Origin: Bacillota bacterium
Lineage (GTDB): Bacteria > Bacillota > Sulfobacillia > Sulfobacillales > Sulfobacillaceae
NCBI GenBank assembly: GCA_026627385.1
Contig: JAPNUR010000002.1
Location: 1-64,000, forward strand
DNA: 64,000 bases
Direction of reading: 5' to 3'
The notes below the pieces were generated by a model, which was not told the origin of the DNA, searched no databases, and saw nothing but the letters and a program-made list of their open reading frames with translations. Of the stretch, positions 22,023 to 33,526 are shown piece after piece; positions within the stretch are counted from its first letter, which is position 1; the number at the start of each line of letters is the position of its first letter. The translations under genes and the position numbers were made by a program.

Positions 22023-23008
22023 TCGTGCTGCAAATTGTCTTGCTAGTGATTAAAATCGTCTTGCTAATCGCGATTTTGATGGGCGGATTCGCGTATACCA
22101 TGTTGCTCGAACGCCGCCTTCTGGGATTTTTCCAATTGCGATTGGGGCCAAACCGCGTGGGGCCCGGCGGCTTACTGCAGCCCATAGCGGACGGGCTGAA
22201 GATGGTGCTCAAAGAGGACCTCATGCCATTGGGGGCGGACCCGTTCGTTTACCGGCTGGCACCGGTGATTTCGTTGTTCACGGCGTTGTGCGTCGACGCG
22301 GTCATTCCTTTTGGCGCACCGATTCACATATTTGGGCTCACCGTCACCCTAGATATTGCCAATCCCTCCATCGGGCTCTTAATTGCCTTCGCCTTTAGCT
22401 CTCTGGGTGTTTACGGACTGGTGCTGGGAGGATGGGCCTCCCAAAACAAGTATTCCCTGCTTGGCGGGATTCGGGCCTCGGCGCAAATTATTTCGTACGA
22501 ACTAGCCATGGGCTTGGCGGTGATGGGGGTTCTGATGACAGCGCACACTGCCAATCTGGAGCAAATTGTTCTCTACCAAAAAGCGCACGGATGGCTTTGG
22601 TTGCCACAAATCGGGGCATTCTTGATTTACTTTGTCACCGGAATTGCGGAAACAAACCGCACGCCCTTTGACCTCCCGGAAGCAGAGTCGGAGTTGGTGG
22701 CCGGCTATCATACCGAGTATTCGGGCATGCGCTTTGCCAGCTATATTATTGCCGAATATATCAACATGATTACGGTGAGTGGTATTGCCGTTACGTTGTT
22801 TTTTGGCGGATGGCTGGGGCCGTGGCTTCCGCCCATTATCTGGTTCTTTATCAAGATCGCCATCTTCCTGTTTGTGTTCATTTGGATTCGCGCCACGCTG
22901 CCGCGTTTTCGCTACGATCAGCTGATGAACTTTGGCTGGAAAGTGCTGGTGCCGGCGGCTCTCATTTACTTCTTGGGCACCGCGGCGTTCGTCAGCGGAA
23001 TCCTTTAG
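22019..23008 (+). CDS. nuoH: NADH-quinone oxidoreductase subunit H
   Basis: A 329-residue, eight-helix membrane subunit that anchors the peripheral arm and lines the quinone tunnel. The signature ETNRTPFDLPEAESELVAGY is intact, followed by EYSGMRFASYIIAEY. It overlaps nuoG by 4 nt. The HyfC-type protein at 59328 is its hydrogenase-branch relative. An 80-nt gap to nuoI contains only a strong AAAGGAGGGG ribosome site. Confidence 0.96.
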   Translation: MIVLQIVLLVIKIVLLIAILMGGFAYTMLLERRLLGFFQLRLGPNRVGPGGLLQPIADGLKMVLKEDLMPLGADPFVYRLAPVISLFTALCVDAVIPFGAPIHIFGLTVTLDIANPSIGLLIAFAFSSLGVYGLVLGGWASQNKYSLLGGIRASAQIISYELAMGLAVMGVLMTAHTANLEQIVLYQKAHGWLWLPQIGAFLIYFVTGIAETNRTPFDLPEAESELVAGYHTEYSGMRFASYIIAEYINMITVSGIAVTLFFGGWLGPWLPPIIWFFIKIAIFLFVFIWIRATLPRFRYDQLMNFGWKVLVPAALIYFLGTAAFVSGIL

Positions 23009-23088
23009 GAGGCGTCAGGTGTAGGGCAGGGGTTGATGGGCGCGGCCATTGGCTGCCGAAGGCAGCTCAGCATTAAAGGAGGGGCACT

Positions 23089-23526
23089 ATGCTAGATGGA
23101 GCAAAGGCCATCGTAAAAGGATTGGGGACGACCTTTAAGGCGCTCACAGCGCCCCGCGACACTTATCCGTACCCGGAAAAGCGCCGCGAGTACTCTCCCC
23201 GATACCGGGGCAAGCACATGTTGGCCAAGGACGAAGAAGGGCACGAGTTGTGTGTGGGCTGTGGGCTCTGTGAAGCGGTGTGCCCGGCGCACGCCATTCG
23301 CGTGGTGGCGGCAGAGGCTCCTCAGGATCAGCCCGTGTCGTGGACCAATCGCTATTCCGTGGACTACGAAGTGGATCTCATCCGCTGCATTTTCTGCGGC
23401 ATGTGTGAAGAGGCGTGTCCGACCAATGCCGTGCGTCTGACACCGTTCAATGAGCTGGCCGCGTATGATCGGCAGTCGATGATTGCTGACAAAGAGGAGC
23501 TCTTGCGGCCCGCGATCAGGAAATGA
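23089..23526 (+). CDS. nuoI: NADH-quinone oxidoreductase subunit I
   Basis: A 145-residue ferredoxin-type subunit carrying clusters N6a and N6b, with both motifs complete: CVGCGLCEAVCP and CIFCGMCEEACP. It passes electrons from NuoG to NuoB. The N-terminal amphipathic helix (AKAIVKGLGTTFKAL) lies along the membrane. No equivalent ferredoxin gene accompanies the Hyf-like cluster at 53-60 kb. Confidence 0.95.
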   Translation: MLDGAKAIVKGLGTTFKALTAPRDTYPYPEKRREYSPRYRGKHMLAKDEEGHELCVGCGLCEAVCPAHAIRVVAAEAPQDQPVSWTNRYSVDYEVDLIRCIFCGMCEEACPTNAVRLTPFNELAAYDRQSMIADKEELLRPAIRK

Positions 23527-23541
23527 GGTGACCCGACGGTC

Positions 23542-24072
23542 GTGATTGCGTTTGTGATTTTGGCGATTTTGGCCTTAGGCGGGGGGGTTGGCGTGGTCGT
23601 AGCCCGCCAGCCCGTACACAGTGCGCTGTTCTTGATCATGAATATCCTGGCCTTGGCGATTTTTTACATCTTGTTGTCGGCTGAGTTTCTCGCGGCCGCC
23701 CAGGTGATTGTCTACGCGGGGGCCATTATGGTGTTATTCCTCTTTGTCGTGACGTTGCTGACGGCGGGCAAGGATGACGCCGAACCGCAGGAAAGCCTTC
23801 AAGGCCAGCGGTTGACAGCCGGCATTTTAGCTGTCTTGGCAGGCGGGGGACTGGCGGTCCTGGGCGTGCTCTTTCCCAGCCGCTCGGTGCCCTTTGGCCT
23901 CCCGCCCAATTTCGGCAATCTTCACGGTATGGGGTTAAATCTCTGGAACCAAGACTTTGTTTACCTTGCGGCGGTGGCGTTGATGCTGCTAACGGCGGCG
24001 ATTGGCGTCCTCGTGTTAAATCGCCCTCCGCGCGAAGGCCCGAAGCCGCGCGTAAAGGAGGGAGATTCATGA
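23542..24072 (+). CDS. nuoJ: NADH-quinone oxidoreductase subunit J
   Basis: A 176-residue five-helix membrane subunit. The core segment NILALAIFYILLSAEFLAAAQVIVYAGAIMVLF contains the pi-bulge helix of the family. A GTG start is used, with GAGGTGACC upstream. The last 4 nt overlap nuoK. Confidence 0.93.
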   Translation: MIAFVILAILALGGGVGVVVARQPVHSALFLIMNILALAIFYILLSAEFLAAAQVIVYAGAIMVLFLFVVTLLTAGKDDAEPQESLQGQRLTAGILAVLAGGGLAVLGVLFPSRSVPFGLPPNFGNLHGMGLNLWNQDFVYLAAVALMLLTAAIGVLVLNRPPREGPKPRVKEGDS

Positions 24073-24371
24073 TCCCGCTCAATTGGGTGGTGGCGCTGGG
24101 CGCGGCGCTCTTTGCCATTGGCGCGGTGGGCGTTCTCGTCCGCAAAAATCCGTTGATCATGTTTATGGCGGCAGAAATGATGTGGAATGCAGCGGCCTTG
24201 GTGTTTGTCACCTTTGCCCGCTCGTTCCACGATATGACCGGGCAGGTGATGGCCTTCATCATTATCGGAACGGCCGCTGCCGAAGTGGGTATTGGTCTTG
24301 CCATCATTGTATCTGTCTACCATCACCGGCACCGCTTGGATATTGACGAAGTGTCGGAACTGAAGGGGTAG
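24069..24371 (+). CDS. nuoK: NADH-quinone oxidoreductase subunit K
   Basis: A 100-residue three-helix subunit, MrpC-like. Both conserved proton-path glutamates are kept: the one in FMAAEMMWNAA and the one in AAAEVGIGLAI. This contrasts with the altered NuoA next to it in the same channel. The start overlaps the nuoJ stop (ATGA). Confidence 0.95.
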   Translation: MIPLNWVVALGAALFAIGAVGVLVRKNPLIMFMAAEMMWNAAALVFVTFARSFHDMTGQVMAFIIIGTAAAEVGIGLAIIVSVYHHRHRLDIDEVSELKG

Positions 24372-24403
24372 CAGCGAGCACGCTGTGAAGGGGCGTTTAA
24401 AGC

Positions 24404-26284
<1,881 letters not shown>

Positions 26285-26324
26285 CCGTCTAGGGAAGGCA
26301 AGGAAAGGCTAAGGAGGCTTCGAC

Positions 26325-27761
26325 ATGTTTTTGGTATGGCTTTTGGCGGTGCCGCTAGCCGGCGCCATCGTAACCCTCTGGGCACCTGCCAAAGGGGCGA
26401 AAGGGGTTGCAGCCATCACCAGCTTTGTGGCGCTGTTAGGGTACGTCGGCCTGCTTTTTGTGAATCGGGCTGGGGTCAACTGGCCCTGGATCGCCGCTTG
26501 GGGCGTGCGGTTTCATCTGCAAGCGGACGGGCTGGGCCTATTCCTCTTGGGTCTCAATGCGGTATTATTCGTCGTGGCGATCTTGGCGTCGAGCGAGGAT
26601 ATGGGCCGCATCTACTATTTCTGGTTGCTGGTGCTGGAATTTGCGGTGGCTGGACTGTTTGCTGCCGTAGATTTGTTCGTGTTTTACGTGTTTTGGGAAG
26701 TCCTGTTGGTGCCGGTGTTCTTTTTGCTGACGCAGTGGTCCGGCGCGCGCGGGAGGACCGCGGCCCTCAAGTGGCTAATTATGAATCTGGTGGGCAGTTT
26801 CTTTATGCTGGTGGGCATTGTCGCTGTGGCGGTGATTCACCACCAAAACGGCGGCGCGTTTACGTTTGAAATCGCGGCCTTAAGCGGCATGGCGATTCCC
26901 GCGGGCATTGCCACGTGGCTGTTCTTTGCCTTTTTAGTCGCATTTTGGATTAAAGCGCCATTGTGGCCGTTACACGGCTGGATGCCCGACACCTACGGGG
27001 AGTCGCCCGCGCCGGTGACGGCGCTGATATCCGGCGTCCTCTCGAAAGCCGGGATTTACGGGATTTTGCGGGTCATGATGCCGATTTTTCTTCCCCAATT
27101 TCGGCAGTTTCAGCTGCTCTTATTAATTTTGGCGGCCATTGGCTTGCTGTACGGGGCATTGGCGGCCTTGCGGCAGACGGACATGAAGATGGTCACCGCC
27201 TATGGCTCGTTGTCTCACATGGCGATGATGGCACTAGGGATCTTTTCGCTGACGGAGGCGGGGATCTTAGGCACGACCTATTACATGGTGGCCCATGGAC
27301 TCATGGTGGGAGGCCTCTTTATCGTCCTCGGACTCTTGGAAAGCCGTACGGGTACCCGGACGATCCAAGATATGGCGGGCCTCAATCAGTCGGCGCCGCG
27401 CCTTGCCGCCTACTTTCTGTTTTTCGTGTTGGGAACCTTGGGACTGCCAGGTTTGCCCGGATTTGTCGGCGAGTACATGATTATTCAAGGACTGATTCAA
27501 TCGCAAGTGGTATTTGCCGTGATTGCGGGCTTTGTGCTGGTGGTGGCGGCGTGGTACATGCTGAGAGTCTTCCAAGCGGTGATGCAAGGCCCGGCCAGGA
27601 GCTCAGCCATTCGGGATTTGTTAGCGCGCCAAGTCGCTTGGTTAGTACCGTTGGCGGGATTAGTGGTGTTCATCGGCATTTGGCCCGCAGGCATCACGAG
27701 CCACGCAGTACCCTCGCTTTATCACGTCATGCATTTTGCGAGTCAGGGGGGCGGTCGCTAA
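26325..27761 (+). CDS. nuoM: NADH-quinone oxidoreductase subunit M
   Basis: A 478-residue antiporter-like proton pump subunit. FYVFWEVLLVPVFFL carries the conserved glutamate, WIKAPLWPLHGWMPDTYGESP a conserved lysine, and QTDMKMVTAYGSLSHM a second lysine. AAGGAGG precedes the ATG. It shares one base with nuoN. Confidence 0.95.
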   Translation: MFLVWLLAVPLAGAIVTLWAPAKGAKGVAAITSFVALLGYVGLLFVNRAGVNWPWIAAWGVRFHLQADGLGLFLLGLNAVLFVVAILASSEDMGRIYYFWLLVLEFAVAGLFAAVDLFVFYVFWEVLLVPVFFLLTQWSGARGRTAALKWLIMNLVGSFFMLVGIVAVAVIHHQNGGAFTFEIAALSGMAIPAGIATWLFFAFLVAFWIKAPLWPLHGWMPDTYGESPAPVTALISGVLSKAGIYGILRVMMPIFLPQFRQFQLLLLILAAIGLLYGALAALRQTDMKMVTAYGSLSHMAMMALGIFSLTEAGILGTTYYMVAHGLMVGGLFIVLGLLESRTGTRTIQDMAGLNQSAPRLAAYFLFFVLGTLGLPGLPGFVGEYMIIQGLIQSQVVFAVIAGFVLVVAAWYMLRVFQAVMQGPARSSAIRDLLARQVAWLVPLAGLVVFIGIWPAGITSHAVPSLYHVMHFASQGGGR

Positions 27762-29167
27762 TGAGCGGAGCATTGGGGCCAGAGTATACCATAGTATTAG
27801 GGGTCTTTGCCACCATGATCATGGTGATGCTCGCAAAAAATCGCACCATTCTAGCGTATTGGGCCGCCCTGGCGGCGGTGGTGGTGTCGGGCGTCTGGAC
27901 TATCATCTTGTGGTCCGATCGCGCGTTGCCGTTGTCGCTCTACGCGCAGGGGGTCACGGTCGACGGGTTCAGCTTGGTGATTAACGGCTTGGTGTTGCTG
28001 GCATCGGCCGGCGCCCTATTGATCGGTTGGAACGACGAGCGCTACGGGGCGGATTTTCCAGCCTTGGTGCTTTTGGCGCTGTTAGGGATGATGGTGCTGG
28101 GGCTCGCGAACAACTTTTTAGTGCTCTTCCTGGGCATTGAGTTGTTGTCGCTTCCCCTTTATATCTTGGCGGCGAGTGGCGGCTACGCTGAAAGCCGCGA
28201 GGCGGGCCTCAAATATTTGCTCTTGGGTGCGTTTTCTTCGGGAATCTTGCTGTTCGGTTTGGCGCTTTTGTACGGGGCGTCGGGGACCATGGTGTTTACG
28301 CAATTGGGGAATAGTCCCTTGATTTTGCCGTTGGCCGGCGCAGGGCTCGCGTTAACCGTGGTCGGCCTGGTGTTCAAATTGGGCATTATCCCTTTTCACA
28401 TGTGGGTACCCGACGTTTACGAAGGGTCGCCTCTTCCGGTGACTAGCTATATGGCCTTCGGCACGAAAGTGGCGGCGGCCGCGGTGCTGCTGCGCTTTTT
28501 GTTCTTCGGCTTTTCGCTGGCGGTCGGCTGGTGGGAACCAGCGCTAGGCTATCTGGCGGTGCTCACCATGGTGGCGGGAAACCTATTGGCATTGGCGCAG
28601 AAGGATATGAAGCGGCTCTTGGCCTATTCCGGGATTGCCAATGCCGGTTACGTCTTAGTCGGCATTTCTGCGCATAATCAGTCGGGCGCGCGGGCCATGC
28701 TGTTTTATCTCCTGGTCTACGGGTTAGCGGTATTGGCGGCCTTTGCGGTCTTTACCATGGTAGCGGGTGACCGAAAGTCTGTCAGCCTCAACGATTTAAC
28801 CGGGCTGGCTCGGCGGTCGCCGTGGTTGACCGCCTTTCTCACGGTGGCTATGCTGTCGTTGGCCGGGATTCCCCTGACAGGCGGCTTTGTCGGCAAATTT
28901 TATTTGCTGCAGGCAGCGCTCTACGCCAATGAGCCGGGATTAGCTATCGGCCTGGTGGTCGGGGCCATGATTGGCCTGGCGGCCTACGTGCGCCCACTGC
29001 AACGAGCCTTTCAAGCCGGAGATGGCGCGGTGGTCCCTATTCGTTGGCCCATCGCGGGGGCGGTGGTGGTCATTATTGCGGTCTTGGGAACCATTGGACT
29101 AGGTGTCTATCCCGCGCCGATAGTGCATATTGTGAACCATTCTGCAGCGTTTGATTGGTTGCACTAA
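27761..29167 (+). CDS. nuoN: NADH-quinone oxidoreductase subunit N
   Basis: A 468-residue antiporter-like subunit, last of the complex I genes. It shows FLGIELLSLPLYILAA (conserved Glu), FKLGIIPFHMWVPDVYEGSP (Lys) and QKDMKRLLAYSGIANAGY (Lys). The real start is the ATG at 27761 overlapping the nuoM stop; the in-frame open sequence from 26963 lies inside nuoM and is a shadow. Confidence 0.95.
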   Translation: MSGALGPEYTIVLGVFATMIMVMLAKNRTILAYWAALAAVVVSGVWTIILWSDRALPLSLYAQGVTVDGFSLVINGLVLLASAGALLIGWNDERYGADFPALVLLALLGMMVLGLANNFLVLFLGIELLSLPLYILAASGGYAESREAGLKYLLLGAFSSGILLFGLALLYGASGTMVFTQLGNSPLILPLAGAGLALTVVGLVFKLGIIPFHMWVPDVYEGSPLPVTSYMAFGTKVAAAAVLLRFLFFGFSLAVGWWEPALGYLAVLTMVAGNLLALAQKDMKRLLAYSGIANAGYVLVGISAHNQSGARAMLFYLLVYGLAVLAAFAVFTMVAGDRKSVSLNDLTGLARRSPWLTAFLTVAMLSLAGIPLTGGFVGKFYLLQAALYANEPGLAIGLVVGAMIGLAAYVRPLQRAFQAGDGAVVPIRWPIAGAVVVIIAVLGTIGLGVYPAPIVHIVNHSAAFDWLH

Positions 29168-29253
29168 CGGATGCGGTGCCGTGGTAAGATGGAGTGAGAC
29201 ACCCGGAGATCGGTGTTGGGGAAAGAGATTATCCACACAAAGGAGACAGCGGG

Positions 29254-30207
29254 TTGGGCCTATTTTCGCTGATAGCTGACGACATGTCAGTGGTGGATCA
29301 GCGGTTACGAGAAGCGCTCGAGCAACACAATCCGGTGGTCCGCGAGGTTTCCCAATATCTGCAGGAATCCAGCGGCAAGCGGCTTCGTCCTGCCTTGGTG
29401 ATGCTAGCGGGGCAGTTTGGCCAGGCCCGCCAGCACCAAGGCCAGTTGGTGGACGTGGCCACCGCCGTGGAACTGATCCATATGGCGACGTTAGTTCACG
29501 ACGACATTATTGACGACGCGGACATTCGCCGGGGAATGTTGGCGGTGCGACGTCGCTTTAGCGATCCGGTGGCGGTGCTGGCCGGTGACTTTCTTTTCGC
29601 CCGAGCGTTTCAATTGTTGGCGGCAACTCGGCGACCGGAATTGGTGGACATGGCAGCCGAGGTGGTCTATGTCATGGCCACGGGGGAGATTAGCCAGCAC
29701 CTGGACCAAGGGCGTATTGCCTCGGAGGAAGCGTACTGGCGCCGTATCGAGGCGAAAACCGGTTACTTTCTCGAGACCTGCTGTCGTTTAGGGGCGACGG
29801 CGGCGCGCGCCAAAGCATCGGTTATCGAGGCGCTCGGTCGTTATGGACACCATATCGGGTTAGCGTACCAGGTCACCGACGACTTGCTAGATTGGCTCGC
29901 GGACCCGCGCGTGCTAGGCAAGGCAGTCGGTGAGGATTTGTTGGCGGGGATTTATACCCTGCCTGTGATTCATGCGCTCGAGGACGCTCGGTACGGGCCG
30001 GGACTGCGGGAGTTGCTCAATCAGGCGCCGGTGGTGGTGGAATCCGTGCGCGATGTCTTAATGTCCAGTGGGGCCATTCAGTATTGTCGACAGCAGGTGG
30101 AGGACCATTTGAGCGCAGCACGCGAGGCGTTAGCGTCCGTGCCTGAGGGTCCGGAACGGGAGGAACTCATGGATGTCACCAACTTTATCGGGGTTAGGGA
30201 CCATTGA
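29254..30207 (+). CDS. Polyprenyl (heptaprenyl-type) diphosphate synthase
   Basis: A 317-residue trans-prenyltransferase, large-subunit type, building the side chain of menaquinone. First aspartate motif LVHDDIIDDADIRRG and second motif LVTDDLLDW are intact, with GKRLRPALVML for substrate binding. The TTG at 29254 has AAAGGAG eight bases upstream; the in-frame ATG at 29194 has no ribosome site. Its place between nuoN and rex suggests it supplies the quinone that complex I reduces. Chain length (C35, C40 or other) cannot be decided. Confidence 0.88.
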   Translation: MGLFSLIADDMSVVDQRLREALEQHNPVVREVSQYLQESSGKRLRPALVMLAGQFGQARQHQGQLVDVATAVELIHMATLVHDDIIDDADIRRGMLAVRRRFSDPVAVLAGDFLFARAFQLLAATRRPELVDMAAEVVYVMATGEISQHLDQGRIASEEAYWRRIEAKTGYFLETCCRLGATAARAKASVIEALGRYGHHIGLAYQVTDDLLDWLADPRVLGKAVGEDLLAGIYTLPVIHALEDARYGPGLRELLNQAPVVVESVRDVLMSSGAIQYCRQQVEDHLSAAREALASVPEGPEREELMDVTNFIGVRDH

Positions 30208-30863
30208 TGGAGCGGCATGAAGTCAGATCGCGGCGCATTCCGGAGACCACGATTCGGCGTCTGCCGGCGTATTTGCGGGCGTTAACCTTGATCGGGCAGG
30301 ATCGCATCACGTCTGAGGCGCTGGGGCAATTGTCGGGCTATTCGTCGGAACAAGTGCGCAAGGATCTCGCGTACTTCGGAGCGTTTGGAACCCGCGGCGT
30401 GGGCTATGACGCGCAACTCTTGGCTCAGGAGATTCGCCGTATCTTGCAGCTGGATCACGGGGTGCGGGCGGTGGTGGTCGGTGCGGGCCGGTTAGGCACG
30501 GCGTTGGTGCGCCATACCGGCGAGACGTCGGGCGACGTGGTCATCGCCGGGGTGGTGGATATTGACCCGGCCGTCATCGGTCGACAGGTGGATCACTTGC
30601 AGGTGGAGCCCCTGGAGGCTTTGGAATCGATTATTCGCGAACGCCAGATTGGCATGGGGATTATTACCGTGCCGCCCCAGGGGGCGCAAAGTGTCTGCGA
30701 TCGGTTGGTGAGAGCGGGTGTCCGGGCGATTTTGAATTTTGCGCCGCGGGCACTGGTTGTCAATAACCCGGAAGTGTTTGTGCAGCAAATTGATCTGACG
30801 TTGGAAATGCAAGCATTGGCCTACTTCGTGGGATCGAGCGAGCGCGCGCACCGGAGAGATTGA
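30207..30863 (+). CDS. rex: Redox-sensing transcriptional repressor Rex
   Basis: A 218-residue protein: N-terminal winged helix (TSEALGQLSGYSSEQVRKDLAYFG) and a Rossmann NAD(H)-binding domain (VVVGAGRLGTALV). Rex leaves DNA when NADH rises, derepressing NADH-consuming pathways. Translation from the ATG overlapping the preceding TGA is most likely; a TTG one codon earlier is also possible. A matching operator lies before nuoA, so it probably regulates the whole nuo block and perhaps itself. Confidence 0.92.
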   Translation: MERHEVRSRRIPETTIRRLPAYLRALTLIGQDRITSEALGQLSGYSSEQVRKDLAYFGAFGTRGVGYDAQLLAQEIRRILQLDHGVRAVVVGAGRLGTALVRHTGETSGDVVIAGVVDIDPAVIGRQVDHLQVEPLEALESIIRERQIGMGIITVPPQGAQSVCDRLVRAGVRAILNFAPRALVVNNPEVFVQQIDLTLEMQALAYFVGSSERAHRRD

Positions 30864-30876
30864 GACCTTAGACTCC

Positions 30877-32529
30877 TTAGTCGTGGCGGTGGCGCCACCA
30901 GTTGCCAATGAAGGTCACAATGGCCAACACCATGAAGAGTCGGGATGCCCAGGCATGGTGGCGGAGTAGCACGCTGGCGAACAGAAACCCGATTACATAG
31001 ACGCCATTCGCGAGCGTGTACAAGGCGCGGCGCAGGTGGCGGAGTTCTTTTTCCCCTTCCCGCCAGTAGACGGTGCTTTCCATTTCCCCTTGATCGATGC
31101 GCCGTAAGACCTTGGCTGTCAGTGGAGGGAGTTCGAGCAGTGTCTTTCCGTAGGTTTGCACTTGGCGCTGAAGGTATTGGCGCGTGCCACCGGCCTCTTC
31201 CGTAATGAAGCGCTGAGCGTAGGGGGCGAAGAGCTGCATGAGGTTAATCTCGGGATAAATGGCCGTAGCCAGTCCGACCAAAATAGCAATGGCGCGGCCC
31301 AGAAAGGCAAAGTAACCCGGGACCTGAATGGCGTCATCGCGGAGGATGACTTCGAAGTCGCGCAGCATTTGAGGAATGTCCAGTTGACCCAGTTGATCGA
31401 GTGTCTCGGCGTAGTAGCGGTCAAAAAGGTAGCTCACGCGACGGCGGAGTCGCGTGAGGTCTGCCTCCGGGCGAATCATGCCCAGCGCGGACATGGCGTC
31501 AATGAGGCCGTGCGGGTCCCGAGCGGACACGGCAATAAAGAGGTGGCGGAGATTGCGCTTAGTGGCCAGGTCTAGGGTTCCGACCATGCCATAGTCCAGC
31601 AGGATGAGGTCTCCATTAGGCGCGACGAGGATGTTGCCCGCGTGGGGATCGGCGTGATAGACGCCGGATTCCATGACCATATGCAGGTAAAGGCGGATGA
31701 CGCGTTCCGCCACGTCGGCGGGTGCAATGTGGTGTGCCTCAAGTTCCGCTACGCGGTCGATCTTAATGCCATCAAAAAATTCCATGACCAGCACGCGGCC
31801 GGTCGAGAGATGGGGATAGGTTTTGGGAACAATGACGTGATCGAAGAACTGTAAGTCCTGGCGAATCAGTTCTGTGTTGGCCAATTCCCGATGGTAGTCA
31901 AGCTCTTCGAACACCAGTCGCCGGAACTCCTTCAGCACGGTGGCCAAATCAAACGTCTTGCCAAAGGTCGTGGTGCGCGTGGCAATGGCGACAATCCAGC
32001 GCAATGCCTTGAGGTCGGATTCGACAATGCGGTTAATGCCTGGGCGTTGGACTTTGACCGCGACGCGTTCGCCCGTTGTCAAGACAGCCTCGTACACTTG
32101 GCCCAGTGATGCCGCGGCTAAAGGGGTCTCAGAAAACCAAAGAAAGTGCCGATTCAACGTCCCCAGTTCTTCCTCTAACACCGCGTGCACCGCTGGCCAG
32201 CTTGCGGCCTGGACGTGATCTTGGAGTTTGGCCAGCTCATCCAAATAGACTTTGGGCAACAAATCGACGCGACTTGAGAGAAATTGGCCGACCTTGATGA
32301 GGAGCCCACCCATTTCCTCGGCGTTTTTGCGAAAGCGCAACGCCTGGCGGCGGTACAGCGCATCCAACGCGGGCTCGGCAACATCAGGCGGCTGATTGCG
32401 CAAGCGAATGTGGGCCCAGAAGAGTTCCCACAAGATGGACAGAAAGAGAAAGGTAATGCGATAGCTGCGCCATAACGCCGAATCGGCCGAGCCTCTTACG
32501 GATCCGTGATCTCGCGCGTCGTCCGCCAT
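30877..32529 (-). CDS. ABC1/UbiB (ADCK-type) kinase-like protein
   Basis: A 550-residue atypical kinase family member linked to quinone biosynthesis or lipid homeostasis. Visible motifs: KxGQ in GLLIKVGQFLSSR, an A-rich nucleotide loop (TPLAAASLGQVYEA), VAVKVQRPG, YHADPHAGNILV and LLDYGMVG. Two hydrophobic helices at the C-terminus suggest membrane anchoring. AGGGAGGGC precedes the ATG. It converges on rex with a 13-nt gap and is transcribed divergently from cdaA. Confidence 0.88.
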   Translation of the reverse strand: MADDARDHGSVRGSADSALWRSYRITFLFLSILWELFWAHIRLRNQPPDVAEPALDALYRRQALRFRKNAEEMGGLLIKVGQFLSSRVDLLPKVYLDELAKLQDHVQAASWPAVHAVLEEELGTLNRHFLWFSETPLAAASLGQVYEAVLTTGERVAVKVQRPGINRIVESDLKALRWIVAIATRTTTFGKTFDLATVLKEFRRLVFEELDYHRELANTELIRQDLQFFDHVIVPKTYPHLSTGRVLVMEFFDGIKIDRVAELEAHHIAPADVAERVIRLYLHMVMESGVYHADPHAGNILVAPNGDLILLDYGMVGTLDLATKRNLRHLFIAVSARDPHGLIDAMSALGMIRPEADLTRLRRRVSYLFDRYYAETLDQLGQLDIPQMLRDFEVILRDDAIQVPGYFAFLGRAIAILVGLATAIYPEINLMQLFAPYAQRFITEEAGGTRQYLQRQVQTYGKTLLELPPLTAKVLRRIDQGEMESTVYWREGEKELRHLRRALYTLANGVYVIGFLFASVLLRHHAWASRLFMVLAIVTFIGNWWRHRHD

Positions 32530-32704
32530 AGCGCCCTCCCTGAGTCGTGTGGGTAAAATGGGGGTCGGTTCGTTGCCTCGCGTAACCTTCCCAAAATTAG
32601 TCTAGCATACCAGAAAAGTCGTCCATGGGTTGTCTCCGGGGTCATGGCGATCCCGGATATCTGTGGTAACCTAGGATTGGAATTCACGATGCGGGTGATC
32701 GCGG

Positions 32705-33526
32705 TTGATACCGTTTCTGCGAGACATGACGCCGTTGTCCATCCTGATTTCGGTGGTGGACGTTGCGATTGTGTCGTATGGCGTATACCGGCTGTTTCTC
32801 TTGATTCGCGGCACGCGAGCCGTGCAGCTTATCAAAGGGATTATTTTGCTGTTGCTGGCCGTGCCAGTATCCAATTGGCTGCACTTAAGCGCGACGCACA
32901 TGGTCTTGAAGGACATTCAAACCATGCTGATTGTGGCCATTCCCATTGTGTTTCAGCCGGAGTTGCGCCGCGCTCTGGAACAACTGGGGCAAGGCCGGTT
33001 TTTTGCAGAAACGCTGGTCAACCACGAGGCCGTCGATGTGGCGCGCCTGATTGACGAGGTGGCGCGCGCGGCAGAACGTCTGGCGCGCAGTCGCATTGGC
33101 GCCCTGTTCGTGATTGAACGGCAAACCGGGCTTAACGAGTACGCGGCGACCGGCACCCCAATTGATGCGGTGGTGAGCGCCGCGCTTTTGGAAAATATTT
33201 TTGTGCCCAATACGCCGCTTCATGACGGGGCCTGTATTTTGCGCGGGGACCGGGTCGTGGCGGCCGCCGCTTTCTTGCCACTAACGGATAGCGCGCAACC
33301 GGGCAGCGAGCTCGGGAGTCGGCATCGGGCCGCGCTGGGGATTAGCGAACAGTCGGACGCTATTGCGGTGGCCGTCTCTGAGGAAACCGGATGGATCTCC
33401 ATGGCGGTTGAGGGGCGACTGTACCGGCGACTGGAGGATCGGGCGCTGAGAGAGATGTTAGGGCGATACCTGCAGGTGCGGCCTCATCCGCCCCTGAGAT
33501 TTTGGCATCGAGGTGCATCCTCATGA
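32705..33526 (+). CDS. cdaA: Diadenylate cyclase CdaA (c-di-AMP synthase)
   Basis: A 273-residue membrane enzyme making cyclic di-AMP from two ATP. Three N-terminal helices are followed by the DAC domain with the catalytic DGA (PLHDGACIL) and RHR (SRHRAALG) motifs. The TTG at 32705 is preceded by GGGTGA; an alternative ATG at 32726 would trim seven residues. It heads the conserved cdaA-cdaR-glmM-glmS set. c-di-AMP controls potassium and osmotic balance. Confidence 0.93.
   Translation: MIPFLRDMTPLSILISVVDVAIVSYGVYRLFLLIRGTRAVQLIKGIILLLLAVPVSNWLHLSATHMVLKDIQTMLIVAIPIVFQPELRRALEQLGQGRFFAETLVNHEAVDVARLIDEVARAAERLARSRIGALFVIERQTGLNEYAATGTPIDAVVSAALLENIFVPNTPLHDGACILRGDRVVAAAAFLPLTDSAQPGSELGSRHRAALGISEQSDAIAVAVSEETGWISMAVEGRLYRRLEDRALREMLGRYLQVRPHPPLRFWHRGASS

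Noticed and set aside
26963-27760. Long upstream extension of the nuoN frame
   Set aside because: It lies within nuoM in another frame; the ATG at 27761 gives the usual NuoN start.
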